Source: Acidobacteriota bacterium | GTDB lineage: Bacteria; Acidobacteriota; Blastocatellia; Pyrinomonadales; Pyrinomonadaceae | Length of the DNA stretch: 64,000 nucleotides | Direction of reading: 5' to 3' | Assembly (NCBI GenBank): GCA_018269005.1 | Contig: JAFDVK010000012.1 | Coordinates: forward strand, 682,001 to 746,000 | Shown here: piece after piece, positions 53,932-63,135 of the stretch | Numbering within the stretch: the first letter of the stretch is position 1 | How the letters are laid out: each line of letters starts with the position of its first letter | Translations under genes and position numbers: made by a program | The notes under the pieces: model-generated | Told to the model about the DNA's origin: nothing | Databases searched by the model: none | Seen by the model: only the letters and a program-made list of their open reading frames with translations

Positions 53932-54000
53932 GTCTGCGCGACCTCCCGCGGAACATTCGTCGCCGTCAAAGAAGGCCGTCCGGCGTATCATCGGGGGTAA
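53932..54000 (+). pseudogene. 3' remnant of a second PaaI-type thioesterase gene
   Basis: 69 bases in frame encode VCATSRGTFVAVKEGRPAY, then HRG and stop. They match the end of the thioesterase gene (52482-52550) at 61 of 69 positions, and five of the eight differences are silent third-position changes. No more of the gene remains. Confidence 0.8.
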
Positions 54001-55257
54001 TTAGAACGTGAGGTTGTTCGAGACGGCTCCGGTTTGTCCGCGAACCTGTATGGTCGAACCTCCAACGCGGCCGACCCTTCCCGCGGGAAGCGATGCCTGA
54101 AGTTCACTCGAACTCACGAAAGTGGTCTCGGTCTCGACGCCGTTTACGAGGACGCGAGAGCCGCTATCAAATCCATTGCCCACAACCTGAATTCGGTAGT
54201 ATTTCGTTGAGATCCCGACCGGCGGCCGTCCGACAGGCTGTGTCGCACGCAGGAACTGTATCGCGCTCAAGCTCAAGGGCGAAACGGTATTCGAAAGCAA
54301 ATACTCCCAGACGGGCTTATAGACGGGAACGCCGTTTTCGTAAACTAGGCCGGAATCTACTGCAATGCAGCCGTGGAAACTCGGGCATCCGTCGAGGTTG
54401 CTCGTCAGAGAGTGTGTGTTGCCGTACGGCGGGCTGATGCCGTCAACATTCACCACGTCGCCGTACTGCGGCATGCCGTATGCGGGGTATATTCTGGTCG
54501 TCAAGAGCGTGAAGTTAACGGCCTCGTCCCGCATATGAGAGAAGCCCCAGAATTTGTCAGCCGATGAGGCGTTCGGTGTCATTTCCGGATGGGCGATCCA
54601 GTTCGCAGGCGAACGGGCAGGCCCGTTGTAATCCATCGCAGCGAACATCACTACGCGGACAACAGGATGATAACGGCCGAGGATACCGGCGTGGCCGCCG
54701 CCCTGAGAATGTCCTGAAACAATTATCTTCGACCAATTAATCGTCGAGTCGTCGATTAGGAACTGACCCCAATTGTCGTTCGGGTATTGGTTGCGGAGGT
54801 GGATCAGTAGCTTTATGATCCGATTTTCCGCTGAGTTCGCACGGTTGACGTTCACGAGCGGCGTTCGGTCGGTGCCGTCAAGGATCTCGAGCCTCACGTT
54901 CGCATAGCAGTCAAGATCGGTGCTCGTTCCGCCGCAAAGAGAATTGACCGCCTCATCGTTCGGATAGGTCAGGTTTATCGCGTGAAAACCCATCTCGGCC
55001 ACGACATTGTTCAGCACTTCATAATTCGCGGCGATACCGTGAGTTCCGGGGAAAAAGACGAAAAGCTGGCTTTTCTGTGGAACGCTGCGGTCTATCGACA
55101 CGTAGTGGCCGCTCAAATTGGTCGTGATCGCAGGATCGGTGACTTGCGGGGCCACAAAGAAACTCTGTCGCTGTGCGCGGATGTTCTGTACGAGAAAAAC
55201 GAGCGAGATCATCGTGACAATGAAAGCGTGCCGTTTGGTGATATTGATGGCCATCAC
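54001..55257 (-). CDS. secreted alpha/beta-hydrolase of the BPSS1187 type with IPT/TIG tail
   Basis: 418 residues (a second ATG one codon in). N-terminal signal (about 1-29, FVIQ..NIRAQ). Hydrolase domain about 50-330: oxyanion region LFVFFPGTHGIAANYEVL, nucleophile elbow VSGHSQGGGHAGIL with Ser in GHSQG, and a late His in the HGCIAVDSGLV region. Pattern TDLDCYANVRLEILDGTDRTPLVNV is characteristic of BPSS1187 family proteins, whose substrate is unknown. The last ~75 residues (YYRIQVVGNGFDSGSRVLVNG ... NNLTF) are an IPT/TIG immunoglobulin-like domain. Confidence 0.82.
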   Translation of the reverse strand: MMAINITKRHAFIVTMISLVFLVQNIRAQRQSFFVAPQVTDPAITTNLSGHYVSIDRSVPQKSQLFVFFPGTHGIAANYEVLNNVVAEMGFHAINLTYPNDEAVNSLCGGTSTDLDCYANVRLEILDGTDRTPLVNVNRANSAENRIIKLLIHLRNQYPNDNWGQFLIDDSTINWSKIIVSGHSQGGGHAGILGRYHPVVRVVMFAAMDYNGPARSPANWIAHPEMTPNASSADKFWGFSHMRDEAVNFTLLTTRIYPAYGMPQYGDVVNVDGISPPYGNTHSLTSNLDGCPSFHGCIAVDSGLVYENGVPVYKPVWEYLLSNTVSPLSLSAIQFLRATQPVGRPPVGISTKYYRIQVVGNGFDSGSRVLVNGVETETTFVSSSELQASLPAGRVGRVGGSTIQVRGQTGAVSNNLTF

Positions 55258-55295
55258 CTACTTAGACGCTCGACGCATAGGATTCGGCCGATTGA

Positions 55296-55871
55296 TCATC
55301 GAGCGAACTCGGACATCTTGTCACGATATTCATCCAGCAAACCGAGCTTTTCGAGCCATTCGATCTGCTCCTGCATCAGACGCGGCAGGTGGCAGACATC
55401 TGAGAGGGCGTAATCGACAAGTTCCTCGGTCCAGATGCCGTCCCAACGCGAATTGAATTTCTTCCGCTGAGATTTATCAAGATCGACAGCAAAGTATCTG
55501 TAGAGCGTGTCAGCAAGCGAAGCGGATTGGTGTGCGCCGCGAGTCAGAACTTTTTCGGCGATCATCGTGTCGAAGATATTCTGCGTCACGAAACCGGCCG
55601 CGGTAAGAAAATCGAGGTCGAATCTCGCGTTATGAAAGATCTTGACGACCTCCGTGTTGGCGAGAATGTCCGCGAAAGGCCCGATCGCAATCCCTTCGCT
55701 TAGCGGCAGCAGGATCGACAGATCGCCGTCAGAGAACTGTATCGAAAAGATCTTGCCCGTGCGCGAATTCAGCCCCGATGTTTCGGTGTCGCAGCCAAGA
55801 TGCTTCGCTGTCGAGATACGGGCAAATGCGGCCTCGATCTCGTTCTCTGTGCGCGGGATTAGTATTTCCAT
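55296..55871 (-). CDS. RNase D-like 3'-5' exonuclease
   Basis: 191 residues from ATG at 55871; the frame extends to 56156 only inside the opposite YceH gene. DEDDy exonuclease: LGCDTETSGLN (Asp, Glu), KIFHNARFDLDFL (Asp) and DYALSDVCHLPRL (Tyr-x3-Asp). Lacks the HRDC domains of E. coli RNase D, like many bacterial short homologues that trim tRNA or other structured RNA. Divergent from yceH with 36 bases between start codons. Confidence 0.9.
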   Translation of the reverse strand: MEILIPRTENEIEAAFARISTAKHLGCDTETSGLNSRTGKIFSIQFSDGDLSILLPLSEGIAIGPFADILANTEVVKIFHNARFDLDFLTAAGFVTQNIFDTMIAEKVLTRGAHQSASLADTLYRYFAVDLDKSQRKKFNSRWDGIWTEELVDYALSDVCHLPRLMQEQIEWLEKLGLLDEYRDKMSEFAR

Positions 55872-55907
55872 CCAGATAGATTGTAAATTAGGGAAAGCGA
55901 AAGTTAC

Positions 55908-56558
55908 ATGCTCGAAACACTCAACGAAATAGAAGCGAGGGTCGTCGGAGCTCTTGTCGAAAAGCAACTCACCACTCCCGAATACTATCCCTTGACGCTG
56001 AACGCCTTGGTCAGCGCATGCAATCAAAAGAATAATCGTGAACCCGTAATGACGCTCGATGCCGACACGGTCTCGGCAGCCGTCGAACATTTGCGGGATC
56101 GGAATTTGGTATATGTTTTTTACGGAAGCACGAGCCGTGTACCGAAGTATAAGCATATGCTGCCGAGCTACTATACGCTCGAACCGGACGAAACGGCATT
56201 GCTTGCCGTTCTAATGCTCCGCGGGCCGCAGACAATTGGCGAACTTCGCGAGCGCACGGGGCGAATGCACACATTCGACGGCCTCGGCGAGGTTCAGGAG
56301 GCCCTTGATCGATTGACTCGTCGCGAGGAACCGCTCGTGACGAAACTCGACCGCCTTCCCGGACGCAAAGAAGCACGGTTTGCTCACCTTCTGTCGGGAG
56401 AGATCACTCAAGAGGCATTTGCGGCCGCCGATCAAACGGTAACGTCCAGAGTTGGGACCAATGGCTTTGGCGACCTGAAGGGCGAGATCGAATCGTTAAA
56501 GTCAGAGCTTGCTGCGTTGCAAGCAGAATTTGCGGAGTTTCGAAAGCAGTTCGAATGA
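55908..56558 (+). CDS. YceH-family (DUF480) protein
   Basis: 216 residues. Two winged-helix repeats: LNEIEARVVGALVEKQLTTPEYYPLTLNAL and ELRERTGRMHTFDGLGEVQEALDRLTRREEPLV; C-terminal coiled coil. Family of unknown function found widely in Gram-negatives. ATG directly overlaps no neighbour; the DUF6868 gene follows after 10 bases, so they probably share a transcript. Confidence 0.93.
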   Translation: MLETLNEIEARVVGALVEKQLTTPEYYPLTLNALVSACNQKNNREPVMTLDADTVSAAVEHLRDRNLVYVFYGSTSRVPKYKHMLPSYYTLEPDETALLAVLMLRGPQTIGELRERTGRMHTFDGLGEVQEALDRLTRREEPLVTKLDRLPGRKEARFAHLLSGEITQEAFAAADQTVTSRVGTNGFGDLKGEIESLKSELAALQAEFAEFRKQFE

Positions 56559-56568
56559 CGGAGGGAAT

Positions 56569-56823
56569 ATGAATTGGCAAAAGGCACGTCGTATCTTTGG
56601 TATTTGTACTCTTCTCAATTATGGGGTCCTTATCGTCTGGTTTGCCTTATTCTCTCTCGGTTATGATTGGATCTATCGTCTTCACTCTTCGTGGTTCCCG
56701 ATGTCGAAAGAGAATTATGACGTAGCGAACTACCTTGCGATGGCCACCTACAAGATCCTTGTCTTGGTCTTCAATTTGATCCCGTACATTGCTTTGCGCC
56801 TGACGGCGTCAGAAGAAAAATAG
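56569..56823 (+). CDS. DUF6868-like small membrane protein
   Basis: 84 residues from the ATG at 56569 behind GGAGGGA. Two membrane helices (about 9-30 and 60-78) separated by a loop with SSWFPMSKENYDVANYLAM. The pattern RRIFGICTLLNYGVLIVWFALF and the FNLIPYIALRL end resemble the DUF6868 family. Function unknown. A short terminator-like hairpin follows. Confidence 0.75.
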   Translation: MNWQKARRIFGICTLLNYGVLIVWFALFSLGYDWIYRLHSSWFPMSKENYDVANYLAMATYKILVLVFNLIPYIALRLTASEEK

Positions 56824-56827
56824 AAAA

Positions 56828-56855
56828 AGCTGACAGCCTTTGGCCATCAGCTCTT
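56828..56855 (+). terminator. short terminator-like hairpin
   Basis: AGCTGA / TCAGCT stem with a longer loop that contains its own GCC/GGC, then CTTTG. Weak U tract. Confidence 0.5.
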
Positions 56856-56877
56856 TGCATAAGAAGGGAAGAAGGGT

Positions 56878-57897
56878 CTAAAGCTCGTCCCGCATAAAGC
56901 CCCTGCCGAGTCCGATCTTCATTTTTACGATATCCTCGATCGAAGCATTCGGGTCTTTGGCTCTAGCGTTGCGAACGTATTCCGCATCGATGTTGAAGAT
57001 GCGGCACTTGACGATGTCCGCTGCGGAGATATTCGAAAGGCCGGCCGAGCGGAGTTCGTTGAGAAATTCGGGCGTGACCTTGAAGATACGGAATTTTACG
57101 AGCGATTCAAAATTGCCCTTGTCATAGCCCATCGAACGGATCTGGCTCACATAATTTGCATCGATCTTGAAGATGCGGGCCTTGACCAGATCTTCCATCG
57201 AGAGATTCGGGTACCCTGTAGCCTTCATCTCAGACATGAATTTGCCGTCTATTTTGAAGATCGTCGCTTTGAAAAGGTCGTCTATACCGAGGTCGCCAAA
57301 ATTTGCCGAAAGAAGATCGTCGGCGCGTTCAGCGGTTACGTTCAGGAAGAATGCCGTCAATGCACGGTCCTCAAAGTTCGATCGCCTGACGTTCTTCTCC
57401 TCCGGCTCGTCTTTGTAAAAATCAAACCCTCGCTGCTGCATACGATCAAAGAAGCCTCGGTCAGGTGCAAAAGTGAACGTCCCTGAGCCCTGTCCATTGG
57501 AAAAGCTGCCCGTGAACGATACTTGCCCGGCCTCGCGGGCGATCGTGAAGTTTACGGGGCCGTTCTGTGTTTGAGCCTCTGTCAGGCCTGAGATCTCGTC
57601 GAACCGATAACTTTGACCGCTCGACCAGTTCTCGCCCCGCCGTTCGCGTTGCAAGTTCAAGTGGAGCCTGGGCCCGCTTTTATCTGCCTTGGGGTCAAAG
57701 CGATCGAGGTCGTCATCGTCGTCATCGTCATCGTCAGTTTTACTTGTTCGGTGTTTCTCGGCGGAATCGCGTGTTTTGGCCGTCCAAGTGCCGGTTACAT
57801 TGCCCTTTTGGGCAACGATCACAATATTTCCGAAGACGATTATTATTACCAATAGGCTTGATAGAATTGCGGCTGAAGTAATGAGTTTATGTCGCAT
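56878..57897 (-). CDS. exported protein with C-terminal ~30-residue repeats
   Basis: 339 residues from the ATG at 57897 (frame reaches 57969). N-terminal hydrophobic segment about 6-28 (signal or anchor), then an Asp run of nine (about residues 54-62) and a beta domain. From about residue 190 four to five tandem units of ~30 residues with the pattern DLVKxRIFKIDxxYVxxxRxxGY follow one another (SMEDLVKARIFKIDANYVSQ; AADIVKCRIFNIDAEYVRNA). Similar helical repeats trail M56/BlaR-type peptidases in this phylum, but no peptidase domain is here. Role unknown, probably protein-protein contact. Confidence 0.75.
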   Translation of the reverse strand: MRHKLITSAAILSSLLVIIIVFGNIVIVAQKGNVTGTWTAKTRDSAEKHRTSKTDDDDDDDDDLDRFDPKADKSGPRLHLNLQRERRGENWSSGQSYRFDEISGLTEAQTQNGPVNFTIAREAGQVSFTGSFSNGQGSGTFTFAPDRGFFDRMQQRGFDFYKDEPEEKNVRRSNFEDRALTAFFLNVTAERADDLLSANFGDLGIDDLFKATIFKIDGKFMSEMKATGYPNLSMEDLVKARIFKIDANYVSQIRSMGYDKGNFESLVKFRIFKVTPEFLNELRSAGLSNISAADIVKCRIFNIDAEYVRNARAKDPNASIEDIVKMKIGLGRGFMRDEL

Positions 57898-57982
57898 ATT
57901 TTGGGGGCTGCTTTTGTTCTCCTTTGTGTTAGTAACTAAAGAACACCGGTGCGGGCGAATTTGTGACATCCAGGCGCAAAAA

Positions 57983-58012
57983 AGGCTGTCCGAGCATTGG
58001 GTCGGACAGCCT
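57983..58012 (-). terminator. rho-independent terminator of the TPR gene
   Basis: Perfect 11-bp stem AGGCTGTCCGA/TCGGACAGCCT with an 8-base loop, followed on the minus strand by a run of six Ts and GCGCC. It ends the 58041-59324 gene. Confidence 0.88.
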
Positions 58013-58040
58013 GAAGTCTTGTTGGTCGACCGACCAAACG

Positions 58041-59324
58041 TTAGTTCTTGATCTTTTGCGGTGTGATCTTCTCGCCCTTCAAGGTCGTAAGGATGCCTTC
58101 GGCGTCCTTCTTCAGCCGATGCGAATCCGGCGCGACCGAGACGAAGCGGCCAAGATAGTTCGCAGCTTCCTGGAGTTGGGCTTTATCTCCGGTCGCATAG
58201 CCTGAATTTACAAGGCTGAGGCCTACGCCCGCTAGAGCATCGACGTTATTAGCGTCTGCGGCAAGGGCTTCGCGGTAGGTCTTGACGGCTTTCTCAACAT
58301 CACCTGAGGCGAGAAACATATTGCCAAGGTTGACGAGGGCCGCATTCTTCTTCGCGACGTCAGTTTCCGACGCAATATATTTCGGAACGAACTCCTCGGC
58401 GATGACCGGCAGCCGCGGATCGATCTGACCTGTCATTCCTCCGATGCGGACCAACTCCTTGATCTGGAAGAGTGAAAAGGTCGTGAGGGCCTTTGCATTC
58501 TCGGGAGTGATGTCCTTTGCCGATGCGGACGCGACCATGTCCAGGGCCTTCTTGTAATTTTCTGCGGCGTCGCCCATATCTTTGCGAGCGGCGGCGAACA
58601 TCTCGAGTTTTACACTGCGCTCAGCCTTGGTGCCTTTGTTGTAAGTGTCGATACCGCGTCGGCGCTGAACATCGGCCTTCTTGGCTAAGAAAGTTGGTGC
58701 GGTTCCGGCAAATTCCGGGTCGCTGTTGAAGCCTTCATCGTATTTCGCGATCGCGAGATCGTAATTATTTGCGTCAAGAGCGGCGTCACCTTCCTTTACA
58801 AGCTTTTGAGCGTTCGCGAAATTGGCTTCACTCTTGGCCTTCGCCTCGTCGTAAGCTTTCTTCTTCGCTTCGTATTCGGCTTGTGCCTTCTTGGCTTCTT
58901 CCTCTGTCTTGGGATCGACAGTGTTGCCGCCCGATTTTGCCTTTTCGAGAGCGTCGCGGACCTCGGCCTCGGTATAATGCTTACCATCACCCGCCTTAAC
59001 CTCGATCTCCATGCGGGTCGTCCCGCCGGAAACGCCCGGCTGGATCTCCGGCCCGATACCTTCGCCGCTGACGACGAGCGTATATTTGTAGCCCCACATC
59101 AGCCCGGCAAAGCTAAAATAGCCTTTTTTGTCGGTCTTAGTGGGAGTCATCGCATTGCTCTGGCCATAGGCCTCAATAAGAGCGCCTTCGACGGGCACCT
59201 TCTTGCCGTCCTTCAGCATAAAGACCGTGCCGCTTGTTGGGGCGGTCTGAGCCGAGACGGAAATCGCTAGCCCTGTCGCGAGAGCGAGCAGTGCGGCAAC
59301 GGAAAATAATCTTTTACGAAACAT
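58041..59324 (-). CDS. exported TPR protein with Cna/CarboxypepD-like N-terminal domain
   Basis: 427 residues. Signal peptide about 1-26 (SVSAQT). Residues ~30-110 form a regulatory-like beta-sandwich (SGTVFMLKDGKKVPVEGALI ... KTDKKGYFSFAGLMWGYKYTL). A long Lys/Glu/Ala coiled coil (about 118-170) leads to four or more TPR units (NANNYDLAIAKYDEGF, LVNLGNMFLASGDVEKAVKT, ALAGVGLSLVNSGYATGDKA). Likely an envelope scaffold; such architecture is common in this phylum and its partners are unknown. Strong terminator immediately after. Confidence 0.82.
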   Translation of the reverse strand: MFRKRLFSVAALLALATGLAISVSAQTAPTSGTVFMLKDGKKVPVEGALIEAYGQSNAMTPTKTDKKGYFSFAGLMWGYKYTLVVSGEGIGPEIQPGVSGGTTRMEIEVKAGDGKHYTEAEVRDALEKAKSGGNTVDPKTEEEAKKAQAEYEAKKKAYDEAKAKSEANFANAQKLVKEGDAALDANNYDLAIAKYDEGFNSDPEFAGTAPTFLAKKADVQRRRGIDTYNKGTKAERSVKLEMFAAARKDMGDAAENYKKALDMVASASAKDITPENAKALTTFSLFQIKELVRIGGMTGQIDPRLPVIAEEFVPKYIASETDVAKKNAALVNLGNMFLASGDVEKAVKTYREALAADANNVDALAGVGLSLVNSGYATGDKAQLQEAANYLGRFVSVAPDSHRLKKDAEGILTTLKGEKITPQKIKN

Positions 59325-59488
59325 TACTTTTTTGATCCTCCGAAATTCGATAGAAACTATCAGCAGTTTGATGCTAAGGCTCCTTACTGAGTTTGATATG
59401 AACAGAAAATTCTATCTCAACCGCGATGGAAAGGCGAACCCCGCAAGCCTTAAAACGAAGGCTCGTTGTGGTATCGTCAGAAGTAGCG

Positions 59489-60577
59489 ATGAGCGACCAT
59501 ATTTACAACTTTTCGGCCGGGCCGGCGATGATGCCGCCCGAAGTGCTGGAGCAGGCCGCCGCCGAGCTTAGAGATGTCCGCGGTTCGGGTATGAGCGTGA
59601 TGGAGATCAGCCACCGTTCGTCCCTTTTTGGCGAGATCCTTGCTGATGCCGAAAGCGGGATTCGGCGGCTGTTGGGCCTGCCGAAGAACTATCGCGTGCT
59701 GTTTCTGCAAGGCGGTGCGACCCTGCAATTCTCGATGGTACCGATGAATCTGCTCGCTCCGGTCGATACGGCCGAATACATCGTTACAGGCTATTGGGGC
59801 AAGAAGGCCGCGAAATGCGCGGTTCAGTACGGTGATGTGCGAACCGTTTATTCGGGCGAGAACAGCGGTTTTACGACCGTGCCGCAGCAAGGCGAAGTCC
59901 GTGTGTCGCCGAACGCCGCGTATCTGCACTACACCTCCAACGAGACGATCGACGGTGTCGAATTCGGCTACGATCTTGATGCCGGTTCGGTGCCCGTGGT
60001 TTGTGATATGTCGTCCGACATTCTTTCACGCCCGATCGATGTCGAAAAATACGGCTTGATCTATGCCGGCGCCCAAAAAAACCTTGGTCCGAGCGGCCTC
60101 GTACTTGTCGTGATCCGCGAAGATCTGCTTGACCGCAGTCCGCACGAACTGCCCGATCTGCTTACATACAAGGTGCTGGCCGACAACGATTCGATGGCGA
60201 ACACGCCGAATACGTGGGCAATTTACCTGCTTGGGCTGGTGTGCGGTTGGCTTGAGAAGCAAGGCGGCGCGGCCGCGATCGAGAGGGTGAACCGCGAAAA
60301 GGCCCGCCTTCTTTACGAGGCGATCGACAAGAGCGACGGATTTTATTCCGGGCGTGCCGCGGCAGATGCTCGTTCGCAGATGAATGTGACGTTCTCGCTT
60401 CCGAGCGCAGACCTCGACGCAAAATTCGTCAAGGAGGCCGAAGCCAACGGGATGAGCGGGCTAAAGGGCCATCGTGCCGTCGGCGGAATTCGCGCATCGA
60501 TCTATAACGCGTTTCCGCTTGCGGGAGTTGAGCACCTCGTCGATCTTATGTCGGAGTTTGCTCGTCGGAACGGCTAG
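59489..60577 (+). CDS. serC: phosphoserine aminotransferase
   Basis: 362 residues from ATG at 59489, giving the standard MSDHIYNFSAGPAMMPPEVL. Converts 3-phosphohydroxypyruvate to phosphoserine (serine and pyridoxal phosphate synthesis). PLP lysine in YAGAQKNLGPSGL (about residue 197); family motifs FLQGGATLQFSMVPMNLL and GHRAVGGIRASIYNAFPLAGVE. Convergent with selA, with the two 3' ends overlapping by four bases. Confidence 0.96.
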   Translation: MSDHIYNFSAGPAMMPPEVLEQAAAELRDVRGSGMSVMEISHRSSLFGEILADAESGIRRLLGLPKNYRVLFLQGGATLQFSMVPMNLLAPVDTAEYIVTGYWGKKAAKCAVQYGDVRTVYSGENSGFTTVPQQGEVRVSPNAAYLHYTSNETIDGVEFGYDLDAGSVPVVCDMSSDILSRPIDVEKYGLIYAGAQKNLGPSGLVLVVIREDLLDRSPHELPDLLTYKVLADNDSMANTPNTWAIYLLGLVCGWLEKQGGAAAIERVNREKARLLYEAIDKSDGFYSGRAAADARSQMNVTFSLPSADLDAKFVKEAEANGMSGLKGHRAVGGIRASIYNAFPLAGVEHLVDLMSEFARRNG

Positions 60578-61965
60578 TTTTTGCCTGAGATCGTGTCGAG
60601 AAGGCCGGAAACGAGGCGTTCGGCGTCCTCGACGGTGCGAAGATCGAGGCAGACCGCGTCGTTCTCGATCCGAGGGATCACGGGGATTTCACCCGATCGG
60701 AGTTTTGCCGCTATCGAATCCGGCGAATTCTCCGGATGAGTGATCTCGATCAAACAGGTTTCGAGCTTTGCAAGCGGTGCGGTGCCGCCGCCTGTGGTAG
60801 AAAAACCTTCTCTCAATCCGATCTTAAAACCAGCCTGCTCATACGCCTCACAGATCTTCTCCACAACGGCCGTCGCTCGATCTCGAACCGAATCGACGGT
60901 CTCAGCGATCATTCTGAGGACGGGAATTTCATCGACCGCTGTTTCGCGTGAATATGCGAGCAGCGTTGCTTCGAGTGCGGCGGAAATGAGTTTGTCGGGA
61001 CGCAATGCCCGATAAAGCGGATGTTTGCGGAGGCTTTCGACCAATTCGCGTTTGCCGACGACGATCCCGGCCTGCGGCCCGCCAAGCAATTTGTCGCCGC
61101 TAAAGGCAACCAGATGAGCTCCCGCGTTGATCGAATCGCGAACGGTCGGCTCTTCGTTTACTCCAAGCTGTGAGAGATCGAGCAAGGCTCCGGATCCAAG
61201 ATCCTCGAAAAGGATGATGCCGTGTTTTTCTGCGAGGGAAGCGAGATCGGCAAGCGACGCCTGTTCGGTAAAGCCGACAACACGATAGTTCGACGGATGA
61301 ACCCGCAAGATCATGCCTGTGGTTGGGCCGACGGCCGCATTGTAGTCTTCAAGGCTTGTGCGGTTGGTCGTTCCGACCTCACGCATCGCTGCGTCGGATT
61401 CGGCAAGAATCTCGGGCACGCGAAAATCACCGCCGATCTCGACAAGTTCGCCGCGTGAGACGATCACTTCCTTGCCCGCCGCGAATGCCTTCAGGACAAG
61501 GTAAGCCGCTGCGGCACAATTATTTACGACGACGGCATCTTCGGCACCGGTGAGATCGGCGAGCAGCCGTTCGGCAAGCGGCGCACGCACGCCACGCCCG
61601 GCCGTGTTCAAGTCGTATTCGAGCGTGCAGTAACCCGAAGCAGCGACAACCGCCTCTCTCGCCTCATTCGAAAGCGGCGCGCGCCCGAGATTGGTGTGGA
61701 GAATGACGCCCGTTGCGTTGATCACTTTTCGAACGCGGCGGCCGAGGCTCTTGTAGGCGAACTCGGAAACCAGTGCGTCAATTGTTTGGTTGATATCTGC
61801 GAACTCCTCGCCCGCAAGAAGGCTCCGGCGTGTATCAGCGATCGCCTGACGAACGATGTCGGTCAAACGGCGTTTGCCGAGCCTTTGTGAAAGCTCGCTA
61901 TCAGCGAAGTTTTGCAGACACTCGTCAACGGACGGCAATGAGCGCAGGGCAGCATTTTTCTCCAT
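60574..61965 (-). CDS. selA: L-seryl-tRNA(Sec) selenium transferase
   Basis: 463 residues, the usual SelA length. Forms selenocysteinyl-tRNA from seryl-tRNA(Sec) and selenophosphate. N-terminal domain RSLPSVDECLQNF and the core with NATGVILHTNLGRAPLS, GYCTLEYDL, EVGTTNRTSLEDY and the PLP lysine in FSGDKLLGGPQAG. Its presence implies selenoprotein synthesis; selB, selC and selD are not in the window. Adjacent serC makes serine, the precursor, although the genes are on opposite strands. Confidence 0.95.
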   Translation of the reverse strand: MEKNAALRSLPSVDECLQNFADSELSQRLGKRRLTDIVRQAIADTRRSLLAGEEFADINQTIDALVSEFAYKSLGRRVRKVINATGVILHTNLGRAPLSNEAREAVVAASGYCTLEYDLNTAGRGVRAPLAERLLADLTGAEDAVVVNNCAAAAYLVLKAFAAGKEVIVSRGELVEIGGDFRVPEILAESDAAMREVGTTNRTSLEDYNAAVGPTTGMILRVHPSNYRVVGFTEQASLADLASLAEKHGIILFEDLGSGALLDLSQLGVNEEPTVRDSINAGAHLVAFSGDKLLGGPQAGIVVGKRELVESLRKHPLYRALRPDKLISAALEATLLAYSRETAVDEIPVLRMIAETVDSVRDRATAVVEKICEAYEQAGFKIGLREGFSTTGGGTAPLAKLETCLIEITHPENSPDSIAAKLRSGEIPVIPRIENDAVCLDLRTVEDAERLVSGLLDTISGKN

Positions 61966-62089
61966 TGCGGCTATTTTATCTCAAACATAGGAAACTTTGC
62001 GTCAATCGCAGTTTCTTAAATGTAGATGCCCGATTCACGGCATCTCGCTCACCCCCGCAATTCCTTTTGCAGCTCGGCAGGAAAAATAT

Positions 62090-62410
62090 ATGGCAATGAT
62101 CGGAAACAGGCTTTATCGCGGTACTCAGGCAAAGAACGAGGAGGCACTTGAGATCGATCAGCAGCTTGCACGGCTCGAAGAAGATATTCGTCGCTTGAAG
62201 ATCGAATTCGACATCTACTTCAACGGCGCGACAAAGCGTCCTCCGCTCGAAACGCGTGCCCGTCTCGACGCCGTCATCCGCCGCATCTCCGATAATCGGA
62301 GCCTGAATTACGCTCAGCGATACCAATTCAACACGCTGGTCGCTCGGTTCACGTCATATCGCGAACTATGGCGCCGCGGAATGAAGGCAAAAGGCGAAGA
62401 TTTCATCTGA
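62090..62410 (+). CDS. small conserved helical protein
   Basis: 106 residues from ATG at 62090 (behind AGGAAAAA). Highly charged, coiled-coil-like: EEALEIDQQLARLEEDIRRLKIEFDIYFNGATKRPPLETR then RRISDNRSLNYAQRYQFNTL and VARFTSYRELWRRGMKAKGE. The IEFDIYFNGA..RPPLETR block suggests a conserved family, but I cannot name it or its role. Divergent from selA, with ~125 bases between the starts. Confidence 0.7.
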   Translation: MAMIGNRLYRGTQAKNEEALEIDQQLARLEEDIRRLKIEFDIYFNGATKRPPLETRARLDAVIRRISDNRSLNYAQRYQFNTLVARFTSYRELWRRGMKAKGEDFI

Positions 62411-63135
62411 TCTCGATCCAGCGTGCGGTTAGCGCACTCAGCTTCCCTTTCTCAGTTCTCAGTTCTCAGTTCTCACCTTTTTCTGAGGCGGGTCGCTACC
62501 GCTCTCGTTCGCTTCCGATGTTTTGTGCAAATCGTGCAAATCGTGCACTTTGATACATTTTGTGCGTTTTGTGCGGAATGTGCTTCTAACGGGCGCATCG
62601 TTTGGCTATGATGAGAACACGGTCGAGCCGGCCGTTGGTCTTTGAAAAAATGTAAATGGTGAATCGTGCATGGTGAATGGTGAATGGCGGAGCTCAAGCT
62701 CCCCTCCTTAAAGGAGGGGTGGCAGCCGCTTCGGCTGGTGGGGTGGTTCTTGCCCCGGAACGCGGACGCCCTCGTCCGCACTGAGTACGAAGCACGAACA
62801 AACCAGGCGATCATGTTGGGCTGTCTGACGGTTAGAAAAGGCGGCTTGCCGCAACGCAGTGCGGTCGGTGTTCTTGGGTCATAGATTCCCAAGTGTTGCA
62901 AAAGACGCAACCGGTCCAGACCGTCACTCGCCTTAGGAATATATCGGAGCGTGCGGAGCACGCGACAGGGACATGTCGGCGGCGAGCCGCCTCCGAGGAT
63001 TCATTTGCCGTCGTCACCCACGCCGTAAACGACCTGGCTATGCGAGGCCATTGTCGGCCTTAAGCCGCCTCCAAGAGAACTGAAAACGGAGAATTGAGAA
63101 TGGAAAATGCGGGTTGAATTTTTTTTGCGAAATTC
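62411..63135. other. gene-free repeat-rich stretch, first part
   Basis: No gene seen. Short tandem repeats CAGTTCT (62455-62477) and TGCAAATCG twice (about 62525-62543); a perfect 9-1-9 hairpin CCCCTCCTT-A-AAGGAGGGG at 62701-62719; the GCGGACG..CGTCCGC hairpin at about 62762-62781 shared with the end of the GT9 gene; GTCGGCGGC..GCCGCC units near 62974 and 63050. Confidence 0.7.
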
